Shown: in pieces, positions 1 through 8,271 of the stretch
Layout: every line of letters begins with the position of its first letter
Position numbering within the stretch: position 1 is the first letter of the stretch
From: Candidatus Woesearchaeota archaeon
GTDB taxonomy: Archaea > Nanobdellota > Nanobdellia > Woesearchaeales > UBA11576
Assembly (NCBI GenBank): GCA_018668595.1
Contig: JABJCP010000001.1
Coordinates: forward strand, 124,001-188,000
Direction of reading: 5' to 3'
DNA length: 64,000 nucleotides
Notes under the pieces: generated by a model
What the model saw: the letters and a program-made list of their open reading frames with translations, nothing else
Databases searched by the model: none
What the model was told of the DNA's origin: nothing
Translations under genes and position numbers: made by a program

Positions 1-331
1 TTATTGAATCCTCAAGATCATCACCAGATAATTCTTCTCCAGTTAAATCACCAAGTTCTGATTCATCCACTTCTTTTTTTTCATCTTCTTCCTTTTTCTT
101 GTCAGATATTTCGCCTAAGCTTTCATCGAGTAATTTTTCTGTTTCTTCTTTTTCTTTTTTTATTTTCTCTTCTTCTTTTTTTCGTTTATCTTGTAGTTCT
201 TTTAGTTTTTTCACTCTTTCTTGAAGAGGTAATTTTTTAATTTCGTCTAAAGTTAACTCTTTTGAATTTTTTTCAGAATTATTAATAGATTCAGTTTCAG
301 AGCTTGTCTGATCTTTTTTTTCATCAGCCAT
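1..331 (-). CDS. Charged coiled-coil-like hypothetical protein, C-terminus beyond window
   Basis: An open frame reads leftwards from an ATG at 331 and runs off the window edge without a stop, giving about 110 residues. It begins MADEKKDQTSSETES and continues with a Lys/Glu-rich segment (LQERVKKLKELQDKRKKEE) that should be a charged helix or coiled coil, then an acidic tail rich in Asp, Glu and Ser. No known domain is recognised. It starts 14 bases after the stop of the gene at 346-1860 on the same strand, so the two are probably co-transcribed. The frame is real by its spacing and regular composition; function unknown. Confidence 0.6.
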   Translation of the reverse strand, partial: MADEKKDQTSSETESINNSEKNSKELTLDEIKKLPLQERVKKLKELQDKRKKEEEKIKKEKEETEKLLDESLGEISDKKKEEDEKKEVDESELGDLTGEELSGDDLEDSI

Positions 332-345
332 TTTTCAACCCCAGT

Positions 346-1860
346 TCACCAAGTTACCATCCTATTGGCTTTCTTAAAATTTTTGTAAGTTGCCCAAAGA
401 GCACCATTTGCTTTTCCTGCAGCTCCTTTTTTTGCTTTTGAAACTTCCCATGCAGATTTCAATTTCTTTTTATCTTTTATTCGCCCACCCAGTCCATCAA
501 GTGCAGGAACTAAAGATACTGTTAATTCTTTAAATCCATCAATTAATGCAGTAAATGGTTCTGCCATACCTGGCGTTTTATCTTTTTTACTATTTTTTTC
601 TTTGTGTGCATCAAGCGCTTCTTTTTTGATATCTTCAGGTAATTTTTCTCCGTGTGATTCTCTCAAATATGTTTTTAACTCATCTCCTAAAGCATCTAAA
701 GCATCTTGTATGCCGCTATCTATCGAACCTATAAGTTCTAAATCTTTTGCTTCCTTAAATTTTAAGAAATTATCTAATTCTTCATTTGTCCAAGCATAAC
801 TCCTTAAAGTTAATTCTGTTCTTCCGACGTGAACAGGGCCTTTATGTTGATACCCTTCTGCATGAAAATCCATACTAGGTCTTGTTCTAAAATATATGCT
901 TAGCAAAACAATTGAATTAGTATCTTGTTTATTATCCTCTTTTGTATAATCTTTTTCTCCGTGAGGATCTCTGCAAATTACTTCAATTTCTACAACACTT
1001 CCTTCAAATGCTCCGATTAAATCTTCACTTATACTTCGCTCATAATTCATAGATAGTTTTTTTACATTTCGCAAATAGGGTTTTACCCAATCAAGATATA
1101 GTTGTATTGAATTATAATGCTGTCTCAAATATCTTAGTACAAAATTTTCTCTTGTTTTAAGTTCAGTATATGTTGCTTCTTTCCAAACAATAAACTGTTT
1201 TAATTTTCTTCCCAAAACTTCTCTTACTTTTCGATTAAATTGTAATGAATCAACATAATCCGCTACTTGCGCATTTTTCATTGCAGGTGCTGCAAAAAAT
1301 AAATCCGGAAGAGTTGAAAATCCTAAATTAGCCGCCATTCCATAAACAGATGCTGGACTTTTTGCCCCTCCATCTTTTAGATCTACCCAATATCCTCTCA
1401 ATGCTATTTCTGCAGGATTATTTAATCGAGCTTTTGCCATATCATCTCGTATTGCTTCATTACTTTCATCATATAAACTCAATCGCTCTTTTAGAATTCT
1501 AATTTCTCTAACTATATTAAATAAATCTTTTAATAATTTTCCAATTGTTTGTAAGTAATTAGATACATTCCCTTGTTGAATACTTAATCTTTGTTGTGCT
1601 TGTCCCCATATCGCACTCATTTCTGAAGCAGAAAAAACATCTTTTACTTTTTTTACATCCCACAAACCCCAATCATCTCGAAGTGAATTTATTAACCAAA
1701 AATACATTTCTTCTATTGATTGATTGAATTTTTCCTGAATAAGTTTAAATCGATTTAGTGGTTTTGGATAATCATCAAGTGTTACAAATTTTTGTTTATC
1801 GCCTCTAGCTTTTTCTTCTACATCAAATTTACTAAATCCAAACTCTTTTAGTGATACCAT
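346..1860 (-). CDS. Conserved-looking hypothetical protein, 504 aa
   Basis: A soluble, largely helical protein with no signal peptide or membrane segment. The middle (about residues 95-300) is rich in aromatic and basic residues (LRQHYNSIQLYLDWVKPYL) and looks like a helical bundle. The C-terminus (about 420-504) is Lys-rich (KKDKTPGMAEPF, KDKKKLKSAWEVSKAKKGAA), suggesting contact with nucleic acid or an acidic partner. The ATG at 1860 is preceded by 185 bases of AT-rich spacer, and the gene leads into the charged small protein at 1-331. I do not recognise the family and assign no function. Confidence 0.7.
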   Translation of the reverse strand: MVSLKEFGFSKFDVEEKARGDKQKFVTLDDYPKPLNRFKLIQEKFNQSIEEMYFWLINSLRDDWGLWDVKKVKDVFSASEMSAIWGQAQQRLSIQQGNVSNYLQTIGKLLKDLFNIVREIRILKERLSLYDESNEAIRDDMAKARLNNPAEIALRGYWVDLKDGGAKSPASVYGMAANLGFSTLPDLFFAAPAMKNAQVADYVDSLQFNRKVREVLGRKLKQFIVWKEATYTELKTRENFVLRYLRQHYNSIQLYLDWVKPYLRNVKKLSMNYERSISEDLIGAFEGSVVEIEVICRDPHGEKDYTKEDNKQDTNSIVLLSIYFRTRPSMDFHAEGYQHKGPVHVGRTELTLRSYAWTNEELDNFLKFKEAKDLELIGSIDSGIQDALDALGDELKTYLRESHGEKLPEDIKKEALDAHKEKNSKKDKTPGMAEPFTALIDGFKELTVSLVPALDGLGGRIKDKKKLKSAWEVSKAKKGAAGKANGALWATYKNFKKANRMVTW

Positions 1861-2045
1861 CTTTTTATTAATTAAATTTTAATAACCACATGAATAATAT
1901 AGATTTTATTAACAATGTTAACAATATCAATATTATTAACAATCATTGACGTTATTAACCATAATTGTCTTTAATTGCATTTATTAATAATATATATTTT
2001 CTTTTTATAAATATTTATTGCTTATTTTAGTCTTTTGTGAGACAT

Positions 2046-2360
2046 TTATTTCGAAATATGAGACATTTTTGTCTTAACACTTGGTCGAGATTTATACAAA
2101 ACTAATACTCCCCCCATCTGTTCTATTAATTCTGATTTGGTTTTTTTAGATATTTCAACACATATTTTTTTTTTATCTGCTCTAGATATTTCGTCAGTGT
2201 ATGCAGGCAATAATTTCAATTTAATCAACTGCCTTTTTTTAAGATGAGTATTTAGTTCATTCAAAATATTTTCTGTAACTCCATTTTTTCCAATTCTAAT
2301 TAGGGGAGTTAATCGTCTAGCATCACTTTTCAATTTTTGTTTTCTTTCTTTAGTTAACAT
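2046..2360 (-). CDS. YhbY/CRS1-YhbY (CRM) domain RNA-binding protein
   Basis: A 104-residue protein spanning one CRM domain. The N-terminus has the family pattern of a basic helix followed by LTPLIRIGKNGVTENILNELN, in which the glycine-rich IGKNG loop is the conserved RNA-contact motif; the second half has KLKLLPAY, a helix, and GGVLVLYKSR as the final strand. Members of this family bind ribosomal precursor RNA and take part in ribosome assembly, so a role in large-subunit maturation is likely by homology. Length matches the single-domain archaeal and bacterial members (about 90-100 aa). It sits alone between unrelated genes. Confidence 0.88.
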   Translation of the reverse strand: MLTKERKQKLKSDARRLTPLIRIGKNGVTENILNELNTHLKKRQLIKLKLLPAYTDEISRADKKKICVEISKKTKSELIEQMGGVLVLYKSRPSVKTKMSHISK

Positions 2361-2392
2361 TTTTTATTTACACCTTCAAATACACTACATCT

Positions 2393-2456
2393 ATTAAATC
2401 AACCATATATTAAATCAACCATATATTAAATCAACCATATATTAAATCAATCACAT
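2393..2456. repeat. 16-bp tandem repeat, four copies
   Basis: Three perfect copies of attaaatcaaccatat (2393-2408, 2409-2424, 2425-2440) are followed by a fourth with one change (2441-2456). The last copy contains the stop codon of the antiporter gene (2451-2453 on the minus strand). The array lies between the antiporter and the upstream-reading YhbY gene, so it is in a 3' or 5' untranslated region. It looks like slippage-type expansion rather than a CRISPR, since there are no spacers. Confidence 0.95.
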
Positions 2457-4151
2457 ATTCATTGGATAATTATGACCTAATCTTTTTCTTTTTATTAGTT
2501 CTTCCATATGTTTAAATCTTTCTTGATGTATTGTTGCTCCATCTTTTTCCATTTCTCCAAGTATTAATGAAACATAATTCCCCCCTATAAAATGTGGAAG
2601 TATAACATAATCAGCACCTAACTTATAAAGATCTAATGCTTCGTCAATCTTACTCGCAGATACAAACACTCGCACATGAGGACTTATACGTTTAATTACT
2701 CTAAGCAAAAATTCATTGTCTTCATATTTATTTGCAGTACTGATAATTAATTTTATTTTTGTAAGATCTAATCTTTCTAAAACTTCTATATCTGAAACAT
2801 CACCATACATGCAAGGTATATGATTATGAAATAATTCTTTTATTACATCAGGATTGTAATCTATAACAAGAACTTTTCTTCCTTGATCACGTAATGTTTG
2901 CAAAACACTATACCCAACTCGGTCATGCCCACACAAAACAATTTCATAATTTTTCTTGTGCTTAACACGCTGATGTTGAATATGCTTGTGAGGAATTAAT
3001 GTTCCAAACACAGGAATAAATTTAGATAAATGGGAATAAATAATGTGTTCAAATTTTACTAAGTAAGAAGTTCCAACCATTGTGATTATTGCAACAATTA
3101 TTGTAATTGATAGTAAATCTTTTGAAATTTGTCCAAGAATTACTCCTTGAGCTACTAGTATTAAGGAAAATTCACTGATTTGTGCAAGACTTACTCCTGC
3201 TTCAAAAACAGTTTTTTTGCTGTAGCCATAAATTGATGTTGTTACCATTATTAATATTGGCTTAAATAATAATACAATCAATGATAAAACTACAATTGGT
3301 AACCAATAATTTAAGAGTCCTGATAATTGCAATTGTAACCCTAATGATGTAAAAAACAATATCAAAAAGAAATCACGTAAAGATTTTACTCGAGAGATTA
3401 TTTCTACATTATAGGGCAGATTAGCTAAAGTTAGTCCTCCAATAAATGCGCCTATCGCAATACTATAACCTGCTGCGTGAAGTAATAGTGAAAACAAAAA
3501 ACAAATACTTAATGAAATTATTAATAATAAATCTTGACTCTTTGCCGCAAGTTCGAATACTTTAGGGAATACATATTTACTTGCAAGCCATGCTATCAAA
3601 AACACAAATATTCCTTTTCCAAGGAAAAGTAAAATATACAACAGAGTTATGTCTTTTGCGGAATTCAATGCAGTTAATGCAAATAACGCAAAAAAATCTT
3701 GTAATAAAAGCAAACCTATTGCAAGTCTACCATGTAAAGTATCGAGCTCTTTGCTATCTGAAAGAAGTTTTACTACAATCATAGTTGAGCTAAATACAAT
3801 TACAATTCCTAAGTATGTAGATTCCATCTGAGCAAATCCAAGGAATTTCATTGCAAAAAAACCTACACAGAATAAAATTATTGTTTGGACTGTTCCAGTT
3901 ACAAGGCTCACACCACCCATGTTTTTAATTTTCTTAAAACTAAGTTCTAAACCCACTATGAATAAAAGAAATGCTATTCCTATTTCGCTCAAAGTATAGA
4001 TTACTTCAGTATTTACTTCTCCAAAGAATATTGTTACAAGTAATCCTGCAAGTACATAACCAGGAATCAGAGGTTGTCTTGAAATACCTGCTAAGTATGA
4101 AAATATTGCTGCAAGTATTATTATCACTCCGATTTCTATAAATATATCCAC
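2451..4151 (-). CDS. Kef-type cation/proton antiporter with TrkA-N domain (CPA2 family)
   Basis: A 566-residue membrane protein. Residues 1 to about 380 form about a dozen hydrophobic segments typical of the Na+/H+ exchanger fold of the CPA2 family (GISRQPLIPGYVLAGLL near the N-terminus, LLLLQDFFALFAL mid-protein). After a short basic linker, residues from about 400 (YEIVLCGHDRVGYSVLQTL) form a Rossmann TrkA-N domain ending in VIDYNPDVIKEL and MYGDVSD, which binds NAD(H) or a nucleotide and gates the channel. The glycine motif is GHDRVG rather than GxGxxG, a small variation. Likely role: potassium or sodium/proton exchange at the cell membrane. No obvious operon partner. Confidence 0.92.
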   Translation of the reverse strand: MDIFIEIGVIIILAAIFSYLAGISRQPLIPGYVLAGLLVTIFFGEVNTEVIYTLSEIGIAFLLFIVGLELSFKKIKNMGGVSLVTGTVQTIILFCVGFFAMKFLGFAQMESTYLGIVIVFSSTMIVVKLLSDSKELDTLHGRLAIGLLLLQDFFALFALTALNSAKDITLLYILLFLGKGIFVFLIAWLASKYVFPKVFELAAKSQDLLLIISLSICFLFSLLLHAAGYSIAIGAFIGGLTLANLPYNVEIISRVKSLRDFFLILFFTSLGLQLQLSGLLNYWLPIVVLSLIVLLFKPILIMVTTSIYGYSKKTVFEAGVSLAQISEFSLILVAQGVILGQISKDLLSITIIVAIITMVGTSYLVKFEHIIYSHLSKFIPVFGTLIPHKHIQHQRVKHKKNYEIVLCGHDRVGYSVLQTLRDQGRKVLVIDYNPDVIKELFHNHIPCMYGDVSDIEVLERLDLTKIKLIISTANKYEDNEFLLRVIKRISPHVRVFVSASKIDEALDLYKLGADYVILPHFIGGNYVSLILGEMEKDGATIHQERFKHMEELIKRKRLGHNYPMNM

Positions 4152-4271
4152 TTTTCACCCTCTTTTAAATTATAATTTTTAATCATATTTTATTAAACTT
4201 TTTATTTTAATTTTTATTTTTTTAACATTATCTAACATTTAACTTCATTTAACATTTAACATTATTTAATA

Positions 4272-4475
4272 TTATAATCCCAAGCATAACAGATAACCCT
4301 CACTAAATACTTTGTCCAAAGCAGCAACACTCATTCGATTAACCCCTAATCTTAATAAACTACATTTTGCTAATGCTACTGCTCCGACAAAATCTTTATT
4401 CTTTTCTGCGACCAGGACGCCTCCATTTTGTCCTTTTAGTATTTTATGAAAATTAATATATTTTTTAATAATCAA
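4272..4475 (-). CDS. Small hypothetical protein, TTG start, overlapping upstream kinase
   Basis: A 67-codon frame starting at a TTG that overlaps the stop of the phosphotransferase gene by four bases, the tight coupling expected of a real operon member. The predicted product ends AALDKVFSEGYLLCLGL and has a short hydrophobic centre (VGAVALAKCSLLRLG). No family recognised. The non-ATG start and short length leave open that it is a chance frame; the overlap and the lack of any competing frame favour it weakly. Confidence 0.4.
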   Translation of the reverse strand: MIIKKYINFHKILKGQNGGVLVAEKNKDFVGAVALAKCSLLRLGVNRMSVAALDKVFSEGYLLCLGL

Positions 4476-5563
4476 AGATTTATCAACTCCCTTTCTTTTT
4501 CATCAACCCATTTTAGTTGATTTACTACTTCCATAGCCATTGATTTCATTTCATCTACATTCTGATCATCATACACTTTACTCAGACTAAACATATACGT
4601 ATCTAGCAAATCAAGTCGTAAAAAAAATGGAATGTCTTTGTGATTTAATTTAATAGAATTGCCAAGTTTCTTACTGTATTTTTTATACAATCTTAAAAAG
4701 AAACTTGCTTGTTCAAAACTAAAATCTTGAAATCGGTTTATGGTTGAAAAATAATACATACTTTTTACAAGTTCATATTGCCTATAATCTTTGTGACTAT
4801 TATCAAAATCTATCACTGCTTTAATTTTATCTTTTTCATAAAGTAAATTACCCTCGTGAAAATCTGCATGTATTGGTATTATATCTTTTTTCTTGTATTT
4901 TACATCTTTACTATGTTTTTTTATTTTTTTATAGATTTTTTTGACATAACCCATTTGTTTTAATACAAATTTATCAAATTCTGATCTTTCAGATCTATCT
5001 TTTTCTTTTATTCGTTCTAAAAAAGATCTACTAAGACCTACATCTTTCCATATTGTTTGAAGTTGACCAAAATCTAAACAACTCACATCACATCTTGATT
5101 TTTTGTCTTTGATTTTTGTATCTTTAACTAAAATATGGTATTCTACTAAATGTCTTATTGCATCAAGTATTCTTTTGTGCGTTCTTGCATTTACAGTTTC
5201 TATTTTTCCTCTAAACAAATCATCATAAAAACCCGATCCTTGTATAAAAGGGAATAACGTAAAAAAATTATCTGAATGATTAGTAAATGTTGTACCATAA
5301 TTATTAGTTATTGGCCGCGGAACAGAATAGTTTTTGTTATGTAAATGCAAAATTATATCATGCTCAAATCTTATTGCATCTGCTTTCAAAGTTCTATTCT
5401 CAAATTGTTTCATTGCGTGTTTTCTCATAACAAATCTTCCTTTTGTTGTGTGAACTTCTGCATTTAAGTTCATCAATCCATCTTTTATTGTTTTATATCG
5501 TTTTAATTCTCCTAGGTCATATTTATTTAATACACCCGAAACTTCTTTCCTACTAGTCCTCAT
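4472..5563 (-). CDS. Aminoglycoside/homoserine-type phosphotransferase (APH-like kinase)
   Basis: A 363-residue protein with the kinase-like phosphotransferase fold. The C-lobe shows the catalytic motif IPIHADFHEGNLLYE (HxDxHxxN pattern; Asp is the catalytic base) followed by KAVIDFDNS, the metal-binding DFD equivalent. The N-lobe starts with strands TIKDGLMNLNAEVHTT and GRFVMRKHA, where the lysine of the RKH region probably contacts ATP. Families with this layout phosphorylate small molecules such as homoserine, choline or aminoglycosides; the substrate cannot be told from sequence. It overlaps the upstream AbrB-like gene by four bases (5560-5563), so they form one transcript. Confidence 0.82.
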   Translation of the reverse strand: MRTSRKEVSGVLNKYDLGELKRYKTIKDGLMNLNAEVHTTKGRFVMRKHAMKQFENRTLKADAIRFEHDIILHLHNKNYSVPRPITNNYGTTFTNHSDNFFTLFPFIQGSGFYDDLFRGKIETVNARTHKRILDAIRHLVEYHILVKDTKIKDKKSRCDVSCLDFGQLQTIWKDVGLSRSFLERIKEKDRSERSEFDKFVLKQMGYVKKIYKKIKKHSKDVKYKKKDIIPIHADFHEGNLLYEKDKIKAVIDFDNSHKDYRQYELVKSMYYFSTINRFQDFSFEQASFFLRLYKKYSKKLGNSIKLNHKDIPFFLRLDLLDTYMFSLSKVYDDQNVDEMKSMAMEVVNQLKWVDEKERELINL

Positions 5564-5769
5564 TTTTTCTCTACCCCTTCTCGCGTCACTATTTCTACTG
5601 CATTTTTTCTCAATTGTTCTATTGGTTGATCTCTTACTAGCACTATATTTCCCTGAGAATCCAAGACTACTTTGATTTGATCACCTTTTTTCCATCCCTT
5701 TGCATCTATTAGTGCTTTTGGCAAGGTTATCTTGTACTGTTTATTTAGATCAAATTGTAGTTTTACCAT
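5560..5769 (-). CDS. AbrB/SpoVT/MazE-type DNA-binding protein
   Basis: The chosen start is the ATG at 5769 (MVKLQFDLNKQYKIT); an in-frame ATG seven codons upstream is less likely because the domain begins here. The 69-residue protein has the swapped-hairpin AbrB signature: QYKITLPKALIDAKGWKKGDQIKVVLDSQGN, with the LPK and GWKKGD turns in place. Such proteins act as transcription regulators or as antitoxins. It directly precedes, and overlaps, the kinase-like gene, so it may regulate that operon or, in a toxin-antitoxin reading, pair with the kinase. The second possibility is speculative. Confidence 0.82.
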   Translation of the reverse strand: MVKLQFDLNKQYKITLPKALIDAKGWKKGDQIKVVLDSQGNIVLVRDQPIEQLRKNAVEIVTREGVEKK

Positions 5770-6005
5770 GAAAAATCTCTCAATATGCATTTATACTATC
5801 AAAGACTCAAACCAATCATACATATTTATACATATTCTAAGGCATAATTTAATAGCATTATCAATATATACTCTGATACCTTAAATTATACATATCTTAT
5901 TTAAATGTTTCTAAAATTTAAGAAAAAACAAATCGAAGCCAAAAACCACACAAAACTTAAAAACAACCAATCAATAACTACTTTAAAGTAAGGAGTAAGC
6001 GAAAT

Positions 6006-6938
6006 ATGGATAAAACAAAACAAACAAATACTAAAAAGCCAATTGATCAAGAATCTCAAAAAGTAATTGACTTAGAAGTTAAAGAAGTTCAAAAAGTCAT
6101 TGATCAAGAAGTTCAAGGAACTCAAGAAGTAATTGACCAAGCAGATTTAGATTTAACAAAATATGTCATATTAGAAGGTAAATCTCAGGGAAATTATGAA
6201 TATCCTGATTTATTAGTTTCAATAGATCTGCTTACAATTGGCCAAGCATGGTCTACAATTAAACAAGATGAAGCACATTTGAACCATTACAACATTACTC
6301 TTGAACGAAAAAATGATCCATTGACTTGCATCACATGGAATCAAGCGCACAAAATTCTTGATGGTTTAGAAAATAAACTAATAGAAAATAAAAAACCAGT
6401 CATGTTGAATCCAAAACAGTTTATTGATTTAATTCAATCAGTGCATAAAGGAAAACTGCATTTAGGAACTGGAGATTTTATTAATTTTGATGCACTCAAA
6501 AAATTAAAATATGATTTTCATTACATGATGGCAACGCATAAATATGGAGAATTTATAGATGCTCAATTCAAATTAATAGAAGATCAATTTATTATGAATT
6601 TCGATCATAAAATTCAAGAAGGTGAATTAGTTCCTACTTATTCTATACCTGTAACTAATTGTTTACAAATATTTCAACCAGGACAAACTAAAATTAAAAA
6701 ATTAGACCAAAATACAAATGAAACAGGATTATTCATCAACAGTAAGCGAAAACCAATATTCAAAAAAAAATATCATGAAAACTGGATTGAATTTACACAA
6801 ATTAAAGACCACGGAACTGCTAAGTTTTACTATGATCCTAACAATCCAAATAAACATAACACAAAAGTTTTACAATATCATGTATGCTCAGTTATGCTTG
6901 ATAGAATAACAGGAATCAGACCAGCATTTGTAAAATAA
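6006..6938 (+). CDS. Hypothetical protein, paralogue of the gene at 7196-8152
   Basis: A 310-residue soluble protein. Residues 10-45 contain an imperfect threefold repeat around QKVIDLEV, QKVIDQEV and QEVIDQAD. After this comes a block shared with the gene at 7196: YVILEGKSQGNYEYPDLLVS against YLILPGKDHGAYEYPDTLIS, then TWNQAHKILDGLE against SWNKAFFILKSLE, and MLNPKQFIDLIQSV against MLTPRQYIDLIHLV; both end in a G/S-IRPA(F/K) motif. The pair is therefore homologous but strongly diverged. The start has a GGAG ribosome site nine bases upstream. No known domain; a lineage-specific family. The structured RNA at 6952 begins 13 bases after its stop. Confidence 0.72.
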   Translation: MDKTKQTNTKKPIDQESQKVIDLEVKEVQKVIDQEVQGTQEVIDQADLDLTKYVILEGKSQGNYEYPDLLVSIDLLTIGQAWSTIKQDEAHLNHYNITLERKNDPLTCITWNQAHKILDGLENKLIENKKPVMLNPKQFIDLIQSVHKGKLHLGTGDFINFDALKKLKYDFHYMMATHKYGEFIDAQFKLIEDQFIMNFDHKIQEGELVPTYSIPVTNCLQIFQPGQTKIKKLDQNTNETGLFINSKRKPIFKKKYHENWIEFTQIKDHGTAKFYYDPNNPNKHNTKVLQYHVCSVMLDRITGIRPAFVK

Positions 6939-6951
6939 GGAACAAAGAAAC

Positions 6952-7137
6952 AAACATTACTGCCTTGGCATGTTATTTGAACATATAAATGTTCAATTAT
7001 TTCAAAGCTTTGCTTTGATGATTTCAGCGACGAGTGAAACGAGTTGCTGAATTACAGCAGAAAAACGTATGATTCATGCAATACGTTTTTCGTTAATTAA
7101 AATCCATAGGATTTTACGAACTGCCGCAGTAATGTTT
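6952..7137 (+). ncRNA. Candidate structured RNA, copy A (five hairpins closed by a kinked stem)
   Basis: Twelve bases at 6952-6963 pair perfectly with 7126-7137; the stem resumes after a CTT bulge as GGCA (6967-6970) with TGCC (7122-7125). Inside are five hairpins: H1 6977-6984/6989-6996; H2 7003-7008/7012-7017; H3 7025-7031/7043-7049, interrupted by a GA/GA internal loop and capped by GT-GAA-AC; H4 7060-7070/7081-7091, an eleven-base stem with loop GATTCATGCA; H5 7098-7105/7109-7116 with loop ATA. Copies B and C share this plan with different stem sequences. It lies between two paralogous plus-strand genes and has no coding frame. Confidence 0.8.
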
Positions 7138-7195
7138 TAAAAAAAAAAGATTATCAAAAATAAAAAAACAGCACCAACAAACACCAACCACTAAA

Positions 7196-8152
7196 ATGTT
7201 CAAAAACAAATTTCAAGTCAAAACAAATCTTGAAGAAGAACTTGATAAAATAGATAATAAAAAATCAATAAAAAAACTCATTGATCCTAAAAACTATTTA
7301 ATTCTTCCAGGTAAAGATCATGGAGCTTATGAATATCCTGATACTCTAATTTCATTAAAACCTTGGAATTATAAAAAAATCATGTCTGTTTGTAAAAAAA
7401 TTCCTAAATTAAACAAACTCCATGATAAAATGGAAAATGAATTTTATGAATCTAAACAATTTGGAATGGTTTCAGCGCCAAATAATATTAGTTGGAATAA
7501 AGCATTTTTTATTTTAAAAAGTTTAGAGAAAACTATTTTTGAAGGAGATCATCATTTTATGCTTACTCCTCGCCAATATATTGATTTAATACATTTAGTT
7601 GATTCAGAACAAAAACTATTTGATGGCAATGGGAAAAAATTATCTTTTCTAAAAAAAAGACAAATTAAAAAAAGTTTTTTTAAAAAAGCAGGAACATATG
7701 GTTGGCAAGTTACATTCGATACTGAATGGATGGATGCAAAGTTTGTAAAAAAAGATAACCTTACCTATATTGAATACGAACATAAATATAACGGAGATAT
7801 TCTTATTCCTAAATATTCTGAACCATTAGAAGATAATTATAATAATGACCCTACAGCAATTCAAAGAACTAGTTATTGTTCTAGAATTAATAATTTGTTT
7901 AGAACAGCAAATCATCAAGGATATCCTACTAAAAAAACACAAGTTGATGAAACTAATACATATATAACAAATAACAAAATATTCACAATCACTCCTAACC
8001 TAATCGTAAACGATCTACTAGAATTTAAAGAACACATTGCAATATTAGTTAAAAATCATGGATATAAATTTACCTGGGAATTAGAACAAATAAATAATCC
8101 TAATAGATCACTTTCTAATTTTTATAGCATCAGACCTGCTAAGATAAAATAA
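7196..8152 (+). CDS. Hypothetical protein, paralogue of the gene at 6006-6938
   Basis: A 318-residue soluble protein sharing the YEYP, W-N-x-A and L-x-P-x-Q-x-IDLI motifs and the C-terminal SIRPAKIK ending with its upstream paralogue, but lacking that protein's N-terminal repeat. Lys content is high and there is no signal peptide or membrane segment. The tandem arrangement suggests an old duplication, with a structured RNA now between the copies. I see no catalytic motif and do not recognise the family. Confidence 0.72.
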   Translation: MFKNKFQVKTNLEEELDKIDNKKSIKKLIDPKNYLILPGKDHGAYEYPDTLISLKPWNYKKIMSVCKKIPKLNKLHDKMENEFYESKQFGMVSAPNNISWNKAFFILKSLEKTIFEGDHHFMLTPRQYIDLIHLVDSEQKLFDGNGKKLSFLKKRQIKKSFFKKAGTYGWQVTFDTEWMDAKFVKKDNLTYIEYEHKYNGDILIPKYSEPLEDNYNNDPTAIQRTSYCSRINNLFRTANHQGYPTKKTQVDETNTYITNNKIFTITPNLIVNDLLEFKEHIAILVKNHGYKFTWELEQINNPNRSLSNFYSIRPAKIK

Positions 8153-8240
8153 TAATAAAAACAAATATTAATTTAAATTCTTTTTATTATTTTATAAAAC
8201 AACAAAAACAACAATTCATAATATGAAAACAAAAGAAAAG

Positions 8241-8248
8241 TTTATATA
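8241..8248 (+). promoter_or_regulatory. TATA box for the PDZ membrane protein
   Basis: TTTATATA lies 31 bases before the ATG at 8272. With the usual archaeal spacing of about 25 bases, transcription would begin at or just before the start codon, giving a very short leader. Confidence 0.6.
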
Positions 8249-8271
8249 AAAAGAAAACTTCAGAGGTGTTA

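Noticed and set aside
2393-2456. Possible CRISPR array
   Set aside because: Units are directly adjacent with no spacers and no cas genes nearby; it is a simple tandem repeat. The same holds for the arrays near 21871 and 43348.
6952-7137. Structured repeat as insertion sequence or group II intron end
   Set aside because: No transposase or reverse transcriptase frame, no target-site duplication seen, and stems covary rather than match as in terminal inverted repeats. A non-autonomous element is not excluded.
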